The notes under the pieces were generated by a model, which had not been told where the DNA came from, did not search any database, and saw only the letters and a program-made list of their open reading frames with translations. 64,000 nt of DNA, taken from contig CAIIXF020000012.1 in assembly GCA_903813345.2 (NCBI GenBank), positions 15,184,020 through 15,248,019 of the forward strand, read 5' to 3'. This stretch comes from Owenia fusiformis (lineage: Eukaryota > Annelida > Polychaeta > Sabellida > Oweniidae). How positions within the stretch are numbered: position 1 is the stretch's first letter; every line of letters starts with the position of its first letter. This document shows positions 1-9,620 of the stretch, piece after piece. Made by a program: the position numbers and the translations under genes.

Positions 1-349
1 AAATGGTAAGAAAAGCGCTAAATAATAATAATGTTGATTGTATCATATATGATAGGTGGCAGCACTCGTTTAGTAATAACACATGAAATTTACTCCTGAT
101 AATACAGCCAAATTACAGGGAACCAACTAACTTTGTGAATATTGGATTATATAGGAGAGTTCATAAAGGTTCTGAGAACATGCCTACTAAATAATATGGA
201 CATACAGGACTGAATGAGCATTAGAAAAGTGAAGGAACATTTTCTCAACTCTAGACAAAGACATTTTGCAGTATAGTGGAACACACCATCTTGCCAGGCT
301 GCTATAAGGAAGCCAATTTGTGAACACATAAAAACACAAACACTTAGCT
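1..349. other. Left edge, possible 5' UTR of the LINE
   Basis: No gene is seen. The stretch is AT-rich and lies directly upstream of ORF1 of the non-LTR retrotransposon, so part of it may be that element's 5' untranslated region. The element's 5' end and its target-site duplication could not be located. Confidence 0.4.
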
Positions 350-2083
350 ATGGCAGGTCCAGTAATAGGCACAGTTAGCCAACTTATTGGATCACCAGAC
401 TCTTACTCACAGCCACTTAATGAATCTTATGAGTCTGTGGAAGGAACATTAGAGTTGAATAACACCAGCCTAATTGGCAATGCAGGCACACAACAGCTAC
501 CAGTATCTCAGATTGGACTGCTAAACAGCCCAGAATCTCAAACTCCAACAGTGTCCCAAATTGGCCTGCCTACTAGCCAATATACACCAGTGCATGGTTC
601 TCCTAATGACTCACCACGTAATACATCCACTGCCACCCCTCCCCACACACAGTTACAGCCTAGTGCCAGTGCAATAGTAACTGGTATTGTTAATAGACTT
701 CGCACCCGACGCCGTATCAATGTAACTGCACATACCTCTGGTACAACCATCAAGAAACGCCGTGGACGACCACCTAAAGCAAAAACCAAAGCAAAACCAG
801 CCCCCGTCCCTGGCAATACCGGAGCCACCTGCGACTTAGCCACTGTTATGATGATGATCAGAGACCTAACCGAAAGTGTAAACGAGCTCCACGCCTTGAA
901 CAAAACAAACTCTGACCTAGTTAAGCAACTAGCGCGTAAGTCGGCAGACAATGAGGAGCTCCATAAGGAAAATGCTGCACTCAGGGGCCAGATCAAATCT
1001 AACGCAAACCTGCCTAAGCCAAAATCCCTGCTTATTGGTTCATCTATTCTGCGCGATGTTGATGAAACCAAACTTGAAAACACTGATGTTACATGTATAC
1101 GCGGTGGAACTATATCGGATGTACACAAGCGCCTGACTGAGAAGGCTGATAGATACGACAAAATCTACCTTCAGATCGGCAGCAATGACTGCAAGCGTAA
1201 CTCCGATGTCGAACTCATATGTGAGAATTATAAGATGCTACTTAAGGGAGCCAAACAGTGCTGCGAATCTCTGGTTGTATCAAGCATTACGCCAAGATTA
1301 GATGACAACGAGGCCCAAGCGCGTGTCGAACAGGTCAATGGCTTCCTCATTTGCCATTGTATTGATGAAGATGTCAAGTACATAGACAACGACACAACAT
1401 TCAAGTTACAAGATGGCTCCATCAACGATGGTTTCCTTGCGCCTGACCATCTACATCTTGCTGACGCGGGAACAAATCGGCTAATTAAGAACTTGAATAT
1501 AAAGACTAATATGTCCGATATAACCAAACCCAAAGAAACTCGTTTCCCTCCACGAAGACCCAACCAGAAACCCAATGAACAACTAAGGCAAACCAGAAGC
1601 ACAGCACCACCCCCCATGAACAGTCAAACATACGAGGCCCCGCATCAACCACCCAGAAGACCTTCTACCCATGCCACACGTAGACCTCCCAACCATGTTC
1701 CTCAAAGACCCTCCAAAAACTCTAATCCTAAACCCTCCCTGGACGGTTACATACAAACAAACAAGCCCAAGCAAAGCAATGCTTACCAGCCCCCCAGGCA
1801 ACATTCCAATATGAACACTGACAATGTGCAAAAATGCTTTAAATGCAGTGAGACTGGGCACCTAGCCAATTCTTGTTGGCACCCAGCCATGGTACGCTGC
1901 CACGCCTGCAAGGAACTTGGGCATAAGCAATCCAATTGCCCTAACACCCACCAGCACCATAATGGACAGTCTAAGCTTAATGCTAACCACGCAAATTTAG
2001 CTGGTCTCAGACACTCATATAATAGTGAACCTAATTATGTGCCTAGCCTCTTGACCAGCAATAGGTTTTCTGTATTAGCATAA
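350..2083 (+). CDS. LINE ORF1: AT-hook, coiled coil, SGNH-esterase-like domain, two CCHC knuckles
   Basis: This 577-residue protein is the presumed RNA-binding partner of the ORF2 enzyme. Reading from the N-terminus: a Ser/Thr/Pro/Gln-rich region (1-115); a basic AT-hook-like KKRRGRPPK (135-143); a likely coiled coil (160-215); an SGNH/GDSL-esterase-like domain (about 225-383) with a GSS block I (230-232), GSND (277-280) and a D-x-x-H pair (D366, H369); a Pro/Arg-rich linker (395-490); and two CX2CX4HX4C zinc knuckles (C496-C509 and C517-C530). Esterase-bearing ORF1 proteins are an established type in CR1/L2 elements. Whether this one hydrolyses anything is not shown. The stop codon TAA (2081-2083) overlaps an ATG, but that ATG is followed at once by TGA. 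Confidence 0.85.
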   Translation: MAGPVIGTVSQLIGSPDSYSQPLNESYESVEGTLELNNTSLIGNAGTQQLPVSQIGLLNSPESQTPTVSQIGLPTSQYTPVHGSPNDSPRNTSTATPPHTQLQPSASAIVTGIVNRLRTRRRINVTAHTSGTTIKKRRGRPPKAKTKAKPAPVPGNTGATCDLATVMMMIRDLTESVNELHALNKTNSDLVKQLARKSADNEELHKENAALRGQIKSNANLPKPKSLLIGSSILRDVDETKLENTDVTCIRGGTISDVHKRLTEKADRYDKIYLQIGSNDCKRNSDVELICENYKMLLKGAKQCCESLVVSSITPRLDDNEAQARVEQVNGFLICHCIDEDVKYIDNDTTFKLQDGSINDGFLAPDHLHLADAGTNRLIKNLNIKTNMSDITKPKETRFPPRRPNQKPNEQLRQTRSTAPPPMNSQTYEAPHQPPRRPSTHATRRPPNHVPQRPSKNSNPKPSLDGYIQTNKPKQSNAYQPPRQHSNMNTDNVQKCFKCSETGHLANSCWHPAMVRCHACKELGHKQSNCPNTHQHHNGQSKLNANHANLAGLRHSYNSEPNYVPSLLTSNRFSVLA

Positions 2084-2084
2084 T

Positions 2085-5000
2085 GTGACGCCCCTGAATC
2101 ATAATTACCATACTCCCCCTTCAAATGAATTAGGTCCTAGAAGGGAGATCCGGCACCGCCATAGACGCTCGAAAAAAGGCAGTAAGAGGAGGCAAGATGT
2201 AAATGGGAATATGAAATTCGCGTTTAATAATGTCCAGGGGTTGGGGCTCGCTAAACAACAAGAACTTAAACACTTTTTAGAATCCAATAAGATATCCATA
2301 ATGGGGATTACAGAATCATTCCTTAATGACCAATCTACCATCACAACATCCACCGAAAGTCATAGTTTTCATAGCAAACCTAGAGGAAGGCGCCGAGGTG
2401 GTGGTATTGGTTTTTTCACTCAAAAAGAAACGGTGAAAATTTTGGACGATAATTTGCTTGAGTCTAAAACAGATGATTTTGAACGCTATTGGATGCGTGT
2501 CAAGATTGGTCATTCCACTTTATGCTTATGTGTGGTTTACTACCCCAATGATGGTTTAAACATTGAACTTACTAACCAACTTACCGATGAACTTATTATG
2601 AACGTAGCTACATTAGATGCACAGGGGAATCATATATGCATCATGGGTGACTTTAATGGTAGACTCCCTCAGTTTAGAAATAGCACTAGGGGAAGCCCCA
2701 ATGGTGATTCTCTTCAGCTTCTCTGTGAAGTCTCAGATTTACATATCCTTAACCTTAAGCCAGAATGTGTAGGAACCCACACATGGTTTCGTAATAACCT
2801 TGTCTCTACGATTGATTATGTCCTTATGAATGACAGTTTACATAATGTTTTCAAAGGAATGTATATCGATGAAGCTGGCAACATGAGTATTGGCAGCGAC
2901 CATTGTATGATTACAATAGACCTTAAATTTCAACCAACCATAACGCCGAAAGCTGTCCACACACAACGTCAGGCCCCTAATGTTCCCAAAATTTGGAAAA
3001 TTGAACCAAATACAAATTGGCCAGTTTTCAGAGCCGAGCTTGAATCCAATTTCAACGACTGGGATCCCTCTGAGTTCAATTCACCAAATGAAATGTGGGT
3101 TGCATGGAAAAATAAAGTCTTAAGTATTGGTGAGAATGTCATTGGGTTTAAAACTATTTCAAACAAACTGAGATCTTTTTGGGATGAAGAATTGAATAAG
3201 CTCATAAATAATCGTAGGGAGGCAAACCGTTTTTGCAGATTCTGGAGATCATCCGGTATCTATGATATAGATGCTTTTCATGATCTTTGGAATATCTATC
3301 TCGAAAGAAAAGACCGCGTCTCTAAGTATATTAAGAATAAGATGGTAAATCACCACATTAATGTTATAATAAAAAATGCAGGTAAGAAATGTTCTAATGA
3401 CAGGTCCTATTGGAATACCCTTAACATGTTCAATAGGAACAATAACAGCCCAATAAAAATTGCCCATCCAGAATATCCTGATATTATCATTGACGACCCC
3501 AAGAAAGTTGCCGTTATTTTAAAGGAATATTGGAAAAATGTAGGGGAAAAGAGCAGAAACATTGAATCCTCCGGTATCCCCAATGATTTAAGCAATTCTA
3601 TTGACCATGAGTTCAACCTTGTTGACCCAGATAACCCCAATGCTAATATTTTGGATCAGGTTGATTTTAACATCGAAACCCTTGACAGCCATATCAAGAA
3701 GTTATCTAATGGGAAAGCGGTTGGCACTGATCTAATCCCTAACGAATTTATGAAATATGGAGGCCCAATCATAAGTGAAACTTTAACCGATATATTTACT
3801 AAATGCAAACATCTCGAATCTTTTCCCGAACAGTGGAAGGAAGGAATATTAAAGCCCTTCCACAAAGGAGGGGACCCACACGACCTTAACCTTTTTAGGG
3901 GTATCACAATCACTTCCAATGTTTTCAAATTGTTTTGTTCAATAGTTAATAAGGATCTTATAAATTTTTGCGAAGCGGAAAATATTTTCAGTGAATTCCA
4001 AGGAGCCTTTAGAAAAGGCCACCGCCTCGAAAATAATATTTTCACAATGAAGTCAATCTGCAGCCTTAGAAAAAGTAGCCGTCAAAAGACATTTTTGTCT
4101 TTCCTAGATATATCTAAAGCATTTGACGTAATAGATCGCGACTTAATGTTTTTAACCCTATGGAAGAAAGGTATAAGAGGCAAGATATGGAGATTGATTC
4201 GGGAAATGTATAACGATAATAAAACAAAAGTCGTATTTGGTGAAGGTAATGAAACGGAATGGTATTCTAGTTCTTTCGGAGTAAAACAGGGCTGTGTGCT
4301 CTCTATAACACTGTTTTCAATCATTATGTCCGATCTCCAAGACCAGCTATTAGCGGCCAACATGGGAGTGAAATTGAACAAACAACACATTCCCTCTCTA
4401 ATGTTTGCCGACGATATTGTGCTCTTTGCTACGTCAGAACAAGAATTAAAAACAATGCTCGCGATAGTAAATTCTTTTGCAATTAAATGGGGGTTTTCAT
4501 TTAGCGAAAGAAAATCCAAAGTCATGGTTGTCGGTCAAAAAACAGATAAAGGTAAAGAATGGCCCTTTGGTGACTTGAAACTTTCAGAAGTTCAGTCATA
4601 CAAGTATCTTGGGTATTATTTTAACAAAAACTTACAAGATACTGAACACATAAACCTAATGATACCTAAATCCAAGAAGCTTAACGGTTTTATTAATTAC
4701 ACACTCAATAAACACCTTAATGTAAAACGCCTCGAATTCGGTACACAGCTATATAAAAGTAACTTTCTATCGAGTATACTTCACTCATGCCCAATCTGGG
4801 CATCCGATACAAAAACCAATGACTCAAACTTAAAATCCATGCAGTATAATGCTGGGAGAGCAATTTTAAGTCTTAAAGGTACCCCAGCCTATGAGGCTAT
4901 TATAGCAGACCTTGGTTGGTCTCCAATTAAATTTGTCATCCTTAAAAGGCAAATAGAATACTTTTTGTATGTAAAATACCATAAGCCTCATTCGCTTAAC

Positions 5001-5408
5001 GCATTTCTCTTATCCCAAATGGAGAAGCGGATGCAATGTGGAACTAGAAATCCTTGGAATTATGTACATTTTATGCATAGCGCATTGATTAAGTTAGGTT
5101 TCTCAGCTGGGAGTAAAGAGCCAGAGGAAAATATTAGAAGATTTTACACAGAAAGAATTCATAAAATGTCTAACGATTACATATCGGAGGGAGTTGCAAA
5201 GAAAAGCAGTCTTAACCTTTACAATTCCCTAAATTTACAGCCAGACAATGGTTTAGCGTATTATCTTCAAAATGATTTCGACTTCAAAAGTGCCCGCATT
5301 AAGTTCCTTGCACGTGCAGGGAAGTTCAACTTGCGAGATGAAAAGAGTAAATGGAAGAACATAGTCCCCCCATATCTCCCACGTGCGAATGGTGCCCAGA
5401 CACAATAG
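2085..5408 (+). CDS. LINE ORF2: APE endonuclease plus reverse transcriptase
   Basis: The N-terminal third is an apurinic-type endonuclease with the expected residues: N48, E77 (GITESF), GDFNGR (188-193), the TIDYV block around D244, and the terminal SDH (271-273). The reverse transcriptase spans about residues 535-845 and shows LDISKAFD (674-681), GVKQGC (732-737) and the catalytic FADD (774-777). The enzyme nicks target DNA and primes cDNA synthesis from the nick. The frame opens right after ORF1 without an ATG: the first codons are CAT AAT GTG and the first in-frame ATG is codon 43 at 2211, just before the endonuclease. Translation may therefore start there or by a downstream-initiation mechanism. 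The frame ends early at 5408; the natural C-terminus continues in another frame. Confidence 0.88.
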   Translation: MTPLNHNYHTPPSNELGPRREIRHRHRRSKKGSKRRQDVNGNMKFAFNNVQGLGLAKQQELKHFLESNKISIMGITESFLNDQSTITTSTESHSFHSKPRGRRRGGGIGFFTQKETVKILDDNLLESKTDDFERYWMRVKIGHSTLCLCVVYYPNDGLNIELTNQLTDELIMNVATLDAQGNHICIMGDFNGRLPQFRNSTRGSPNGDSLQLLCEVSDLHILNLKPECVGTHTWFRNNLVSTIDYVLMNDSLHNVFKGMYIDEAGNMSIGSDHCMITIDLKFQPTITPKAVHTQRQAPNVPKIWKIEPNTNWPVFRAELESNFNDWDPSEFNSPNEMWVAWKNKVLSIGENVIGFKTISNKLRSFWDEELNKLINNRREANRFCRFWRSSGIYDIDAFHDLWNIYLERKDRVSKYIKNKMVNHHINVIIKNAGKKCSNDRSYWNTLNMFNRNNNSPIKIAHPEYPDIIIDDPKKVAVILKEYWKNVGEKSRNIESSGIPNDLSNSIDHEFNLVDPDNPNANILDQVDFNIETLDSHIKKLSNGKAVGTDLIPNEFMKYGGPIISETLTDIFTKCKHLESFPEQWKEGILKPFHKGGDPHDLNLFRGITITSNVFKLFCSIVNKDLINFCEAENIFSEFQGAFRKGHRLENNIFTMKSICSLRKSSRQKTFLSFLDISKAFDVIDRDLMFLTLWKKGIRGKIWRLIREMYNDNKTKVVFGEGNETEWYSSSFGVKQGCVLSITLFSIIMSDLQDQLLAANMGVKLNKQHIPSLMFADDIVLFATSEQELKTMLAIVNSFAIKWGFSFSERKSKVMVVGQKTDKGKEWPFGDLKLSEVQSYKYLGYYFNKNLQDTEHINLMIPKSKKLNGFINYTLNKHLNVKRLEFGTQLYKSNFLSSILHSCPIWASDTKTNDSNLKSMQYNAGRAILSLKGTPAYEAIIADLGWSPIKFVILKRQIEYFLYVKYHKPHSLNAFLLSQMEKRMQCGTRNPWNYVHFMHSALIKLGFSAGSKEPEENIRRFYTERIHKMSNDYISEGVAKKSSLNLYNSLNLQPDNGLAYYLQNDFDFKSARIKFLARAGKFNLRDEKSKWKNIVPPYLPRANGAQTQ

Positions 5409-5641
5409 AAAATCTGGAGCATAGACTTACGATATGCCCACAATTTCAAGCTGACCGAGCTATTTTTCATGAAACTATAAGCAAAACGATACCCAAAAAT
5501 CTTTCTGACATATTCTTCGAAAGTCCTCCCCTACAGCAGTTAAAATGGATTATCGGGGATGAGGCTTATAACCTAGGTGGACACGATATGGGTCACACTT
5601 TTGACAACATTAGTAAATGTTTTTTAAAGTCAGTTTTTTAG
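5351..5641 (+). pseudogene. Frameshifted C-terminal zinc-knuckle tail of LINE ORF2
   Basis: This frame carries a C-terminal cysteine/histidine knuckle (CX2C, eight residues, HX4C, encoded at about 5384-5437) of the kind that ends ORF2 proteins of several LINE clades. It lies in a different frame from ORF2. The two frames overlap around the run of six C at 5365-5370, so a single-base slip in that run is the likely cause of the break. Confidence 0.75.
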
Positions 5642-5810
5642 CATAACAATTATTTTAGTACTTTAACAGACTACATAAAGCTGGTTTTAAACATGTTTTA
5701 GAAAAAATGCTAATATTGTATGTAAATGTTCAACTGGACGCACACAATTGTAGTGCCGCTGTTATAAAAGCGTAGAATCCAAATAAATAAATAAAATAAA
5801 ATAAAAAATA

Positions 5811-6535
5811 TGATATTTATATAATTATATATATATTGTATAATAGTTAGAAATAACCATCTACAAAATGTTCAACTGAAATGGGTATATAATATATTAT
5901 TACCACCTTGCCGGGCCAGTTCTAGGGGTTTTAGTGCTAGTTTAGAAGGCATTCATTTTACTATATCAACCTGAGCAATATGTGACGCCATAGTGGTGGT
6001 CAAGAATGCATTTAACGACCGGCAATTTCCCCCGGGAAATTAGATATCGTTCAGTGCGTAAGATTTTCTTGCTGTTTCAGTCCTGGTCATTAATGGTGGT
6101 AATAATACTAATAACGTCATTTCTGCGGGCAATATAGTGAAATATTATTGGTCAGGTTTTCGCATTTCAAAACATCCCAGAAAGCTTCAATTGTAATCCC
6201 ATTTTCAAATTCACATATATAATATAGAATCAACAGTGATGTGTGATGTTACGATTTTTTAATTGTTTGTTTATAAATGCTCGATGGGTAAATATGTGAC
6301 TGATGTCATAAGTTCAGAAGTTATGTGATACTTCATATCTTCGAATCATAATCATATCATTTGATGACTTGGCTATTGCCTTGATAATTTGCCACATAAG
6401 TTAAAAAAGGTCATGTGAATCATCAAAGCCTGTTCCATAGTACGAAGGAGACCGCCAACCTCATGGGGCTTTCGTAAAAAAAATATAAAAAATATATAAG
6501 TATTAAATAATTATTTTTGATAACTGGTTTAAAGA
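5811..6535. other. Gene-free AT-rich stretch
   Basis: No coding region, RNA gene or clear repeat is seen here. It lies between the LINE tail and a block of short tandem repeats. Confidence 0.5.
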
Positions 6536-6537
6536 GA

Positions 6538-6605
6538 AAAATGTTGAATTTAGTTCATCATAATAGTCCCTAAAAAATGTTGAATTTAGTTCATCATAAT
6601 AGTCC
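6538..6605. repeat. Short direct repeat, about 36-bp period
   Basis: A segment of about 32 bp ending in CATCATAATAGTCC occurs twice in a row (6540-6570 and 6575-6604). Confidence 0.8.
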
Positions 6606-6659
6606 AATAAAGAATGAATCAGGATTCTTTATTACTTAAATATAATACAATCCTTATAT

Positions 6660-6985
6660 CTAAAATGCACTATTGTAATTAGTCCTTATGCAAAACATTA
6701 ATCCAAAATGCACTATAACTAGTCCTTATGCATAGCATTAATCCAAAATGCACTATAACAAGTCCTTATGCATAGCATTAATCCAAAATGCACTATAACA
6801 GTCCTTACGCATAGCATTACTCCAAAATGCACTATAACAAGTCCTTATGCAAAACATTAATCCAAATGCACTATAACTTGTCCTTATACAAAACATTAAT
6901 AAAAATGCACTATAACTAGTCCTTATGCATAACATTAATCTGTAATGCACGATAACTAGTCATTATACAAAACATTAATGTATAA
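6660..6985. repeat. 40-bp minisatellite, about eight copies
   Basis: The core AAAATGCACTATAAC followed by AGTCCTTATGCAT and a CATTAATCC tail repeats about eight times at a 38-41 bp period. It decays on the right into shorter ATTAATCT-type repeats up to about 7100. Short reading frames across it on the minus strand are only the translated repeat. Confidence 0.9.
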
Positions 6986-7652
6986 TATTAATCTCATATG
7001 TAATATATTAATCATACATTATATTAATCTAAGATGGACTGTATTAATCTCATATGCACAATAATAATTTCAGATACACTATAGTAATCTTAGATAAACT
7101 ATAATACTCTACATTCTATAGTAATTAAAAAAGCCCTCATATTAAGTTTAAACCACTTTGGCTTATATTGTAGTCTTACCCAATTTTCAAATGTGATGTG
7201 TGAAACCTTTTTTTTTTAATTTCAAAAAGTGGTTTTTGACTTTTTGTTCGAAAAATCTTGATTTTTAAAACTTCTAGAGGTCTTTTAATAAGCAATAATT
7301 CATACTAATGCATAGCATTCATCCACACATGTTTTTTGCCGAAAATTTAGAAAATCGGAAAATCAATGCATAAAATGGATCATAGAAAAATACATTTTGA
7401 AATTTTAGTTCTCAAAGAAACCATGGGATTTCAACTAGAAAATCGGAGCAAATGTGACCAAGGCATTAGATATGGCATTTTATTATTGAAATAGTGTGCC
7501 TTTTGTTCAATCTATGCATTGGTGTTAAACATGTAATATATTTGAAATGTATGATGGAATAGTTGATATTTAAATAAACAATGAGTAAAAGAATTAGTAA
7601 ATGAATGATAAAAACATATTTTCAAACTTTACATGGGGACTTAAATCATATA
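6986..7652. other. Gene-free stretch with a repeat fragment
   Basis: No gene is seen. A fragment at about 7438-7470 (reading ATCGGAGCAAATGTGACC then AAGGCATTA) matches the right end of the foldback element at 15774-15913, so this is probably a partial copy of the same family. Confidence 0.55.
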
Positions 7653-7863
7653 CAGTAAAATCAGTTAAGTGGAACTCCTTTGGTACCACTTAAAAAGTAT
7701 TCTACTTGGGAGGTGTTCCACTTATAGAAGTTCATTTAACATTAAGTCACTTGGTCTCGGGACTCCAATAAGTGTTCCAATAACAGAGGTATTCCACCTC
7801 TACAGGTGTTCCACTTTACAGGCATTCCACCTCTACAGGTGTTCCACTTTACAGGTTTCACTT
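7653..7863. mobile_element. MITE with CAGTAAAA-type ends (pogo/Tigger-like), copy 1
   Basis: The ends are near-inverted: CAGTAAAATC on the left and ACAGGTTTCACTT on the right, with TA on both sides (7651-7652 and 7864-7865). The inside is a series of degenerate GGTGTTCCACTT-like motifs. Three more elements with the same ends and the same kind of inner motif occur at 40919, 58486 and 60567. The right end runs into the sulfotransferase gene and supplies its stop codon. Confidence 0.7.
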
Positions 7864-9297
7864 TAATAACTTATGCTCTATATTAATTCCTAGGCATTTT
7901 AACTGTGTGTAAAACCTTTGTAAAGCAAACTCATAAATCACATAGTCATCTGCCAGAAACTCTTTCATTAAAGCTATTGTATCATTACTCGGACGTAGTT
8001 TATTTTTAGCCACATTCATTTTAGGCATTCGATTGTTCAAATCCACTAAATCATTCCCAAATATACCAAATATTTTCTGTAGAGCTTCGATGCTTTCTGA
8101 AAAGTGTTCAAGTATTCCTAGAAATGTGTAATATTTTTCGATGTACTGCTTCGCTTTGTTGATATACGCATTTGTATGACCAGAGAACCATTCAATGTAA
8201 GGTTTAGGTTTGAAACAGTATTGTGGGCTCTCTTTCCTCGCATTAAGTAATAACTGTCGTTGGGCCGAATTACATCCTGTGGGCATATTACAACGGGCAC
8301 GAAAAATATTTGATCTAATTAGACAATCTCCAAGCTTGGTATTGATGTCACTGTCAGGAATATTATGCACCTTTTGTTGAAATCCAGATGACCTTGTAAA
8401 ATAATACAATGATATCCAACGTTCGAGAGGGTCCCGGAGAATATCGATGAACAATGGTTGTTTGAGATTAGAGTCTGAGAAATCAAGAAACTGTACATGT
8501 GTGGATATAATTGTCGGGATCAGATTGTCATTATTGGATGTTAATCCATTTAGGTATTTCTGGTATTTTTTCCGTGTTTCTTTTATCCCGAGTTTCAGTG
8601 TCATATTATGCTGGCTCATATGGTAGCATTTTTGTGTACGCAAACACGAATTTTCGAAAAGCTCCCTTAATGTTGTCCCACCACATTTTGGTATTTTACT
8701 GTATATTATGAGACGTTCATTACGGTATTTCGTTTCATACCCAGGGAGCATACATTGTAGTTTAAATCTCTCCTCACCGTCAACTTTCCTATCCTTTCTT
8801 CCATATAAGGGCATTTTTTCCCCAGGTCGTGACTGCTCTATTTTCTGATTCAATCTCTGCTCAACTTTCTTATCCTTTCTTCCATATAAGGGCATTTTTG
8901 CCCCAGGTCGTGACTGCTCTATTTTCTGATTCAATCTCTGCTCAACTTTCCTATCCTTTCCTCCATATAAGGGCATTTTTGCCTCAGGTCGTGACTGCTG
9001 CATTTTCAGATTCATTCCCTGCTTGTGTTCCTTTGCCCTTTTTGAAAGCTGTAGCTTATGCCATTGCTTATATTTAAATCTGCCTGGGTGTATAGCATTG
9101 TCCTTCCATTGTAAATGTATATAGAGAAACATATAAGATATACAGCAGCATGAGACAACTATCGTCAAGGTAAACAGCAAATATTGTTTAACATCCATTT
9201 TAACAGATTGCATAGAATGTTCAACTAAACTAAAGTCACCGCGGGTTATTATCCTCCTAGCAAAGACATTCGACTGAATTACACATTTTCGCTGCAA
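7858..9297 (-). CDS. Golgi type II membrane sulfotransferase (HS2ST/UST-like)
   Basis: This enzyme is predicted to move sulfate from PAPS to a glycan in the Golgi. It has an N-terminal membrane anchor (residues 39-62 of 479), a Lys/Gln-rich stem, and a catalytic domain with the 5'-phosphosulfate loop PKCGGTT (203-209) and the 3'-phosphate motif RDPLERWISLYY (288-299). These match the uronyl 2-O / heparan-sulfate 2-O sulfotransferase group; the exact substrate cannot be read. The stem contains three tandem copies of a 27-residue unit (81 bp, about residues 95-175). The coding region is one uninterrupted exon. Two starts are plausible: Met1 at 9297, or Met34 at 9198, which gives the short cytoplasmic tail typical of type II enzymes and is my preference. 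The last codon and the TGA stop fall inside the end of a MITE. Confidence 0.85.
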   Translation of the reverse strand: MQRKCVIQSNVFARRIITRGDFSLVEHSMQSVKMDVKQYLLFTLTIVVSCCCISYMFLYIHLQWKDNAIHPGRFKYKQWHKLQLSKRAKEHKQGMNLKMQQSRPEAKMPLYGGKDRKVEQRLNQKIEQSRPGAKMPLYGRKDKKVEQRLNQKIEQSRPGEKMPLYGRKDRKVDGEERFKLQCMLPGYETKYRNERLIIYSKIPKCGGTTLRELFENSCLRTQKCYHMSQHNMTLKLGIKETRKKYQKYLNGLTSNNDNLIPTIISTHVQFLDFSDSNLKQPLFIDILRDPLERWISLYYFTRSSGFQQKVHNIPDSDINTKLGDCLIRSNIFRARCNMPTGCNSAQRQLLLNARKESPQYCFKPKPYIEWFSGHTNAYINKAKQYIEKYYTFLGILEHFSESIEALQKIFGIFGNDLVDLNNRMPKMNVAKNKLRPSNDTIALMKEFLADDYVIYEFALQRFYTQLKCLGINIEHKLLK

Positions 9298-9620
9298 GTT
9301 AAATTCTCATTGTGCTGAGATTGTCAATTAATTCACAAGTTTTCACTACTAATTCACTTCATTTGTTGCTGAATCCATTCTTTCTTCATCTTTGAAAACA
9401 AGAGGGTCATGCTATATTACTATTATCATATTATTAAGTTATATCCCATATTTACTACTGCACTGCATGTAATGGTTACAGTTAAATAAGATTTATTCAC
9501 AGCTGGTTGAATATGCCATGAACCTGAACATAAGTTAAGATATTATATGTGTATGGTATAAATAGACGGCAATTTCATACATCTTTGAACAAGGAAGCTA
9601 CAAGTGGTCCTCCCCTTGGA
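9298..9620. other. Upstream flank of the sulfotransferase
   Basis: This is the presumed promoter/5' UTR side of the minus-strand sulfotransferase. It is AT-rich, and no distinct element can be named. Confidence 0.4.

Larger units (their letters stand above)
350..5810 (+). mobile_element. Two-ORF non-LTR retrotransposon (LINE), Jockey-superfamily/CR1-like
   Basis: The element has a gag-like ORF1 followed by an endonuclease/reverse-transcriptase ORF2, then a short 3' UTR ending in an A-rich tail of AATAAA-like repeats at about 5779-5810. The tail marks the 3' end. The 5' boundary is not defined and may lie before 350. The esterase-like domain in ORF1 is known from CR1- and L2-type elements, which is why I favour that part of the tree; the clade is not settled. 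Damage seen is limited to one frameshift near the end of ORF2, so this is a fairly young copy. Confidence 0.85.

Noticed and set aside
538-1161. A 207-codon minus-strand frame opposite LINE ORF1
   Set aside because: It is a shadow of ORF1; the opposite strand has the recognised domains.
6753-6950. A 65-codon minus-strand frame with internal repeats
   Set aside because: It is the translation of the 40-bp minisatellite.
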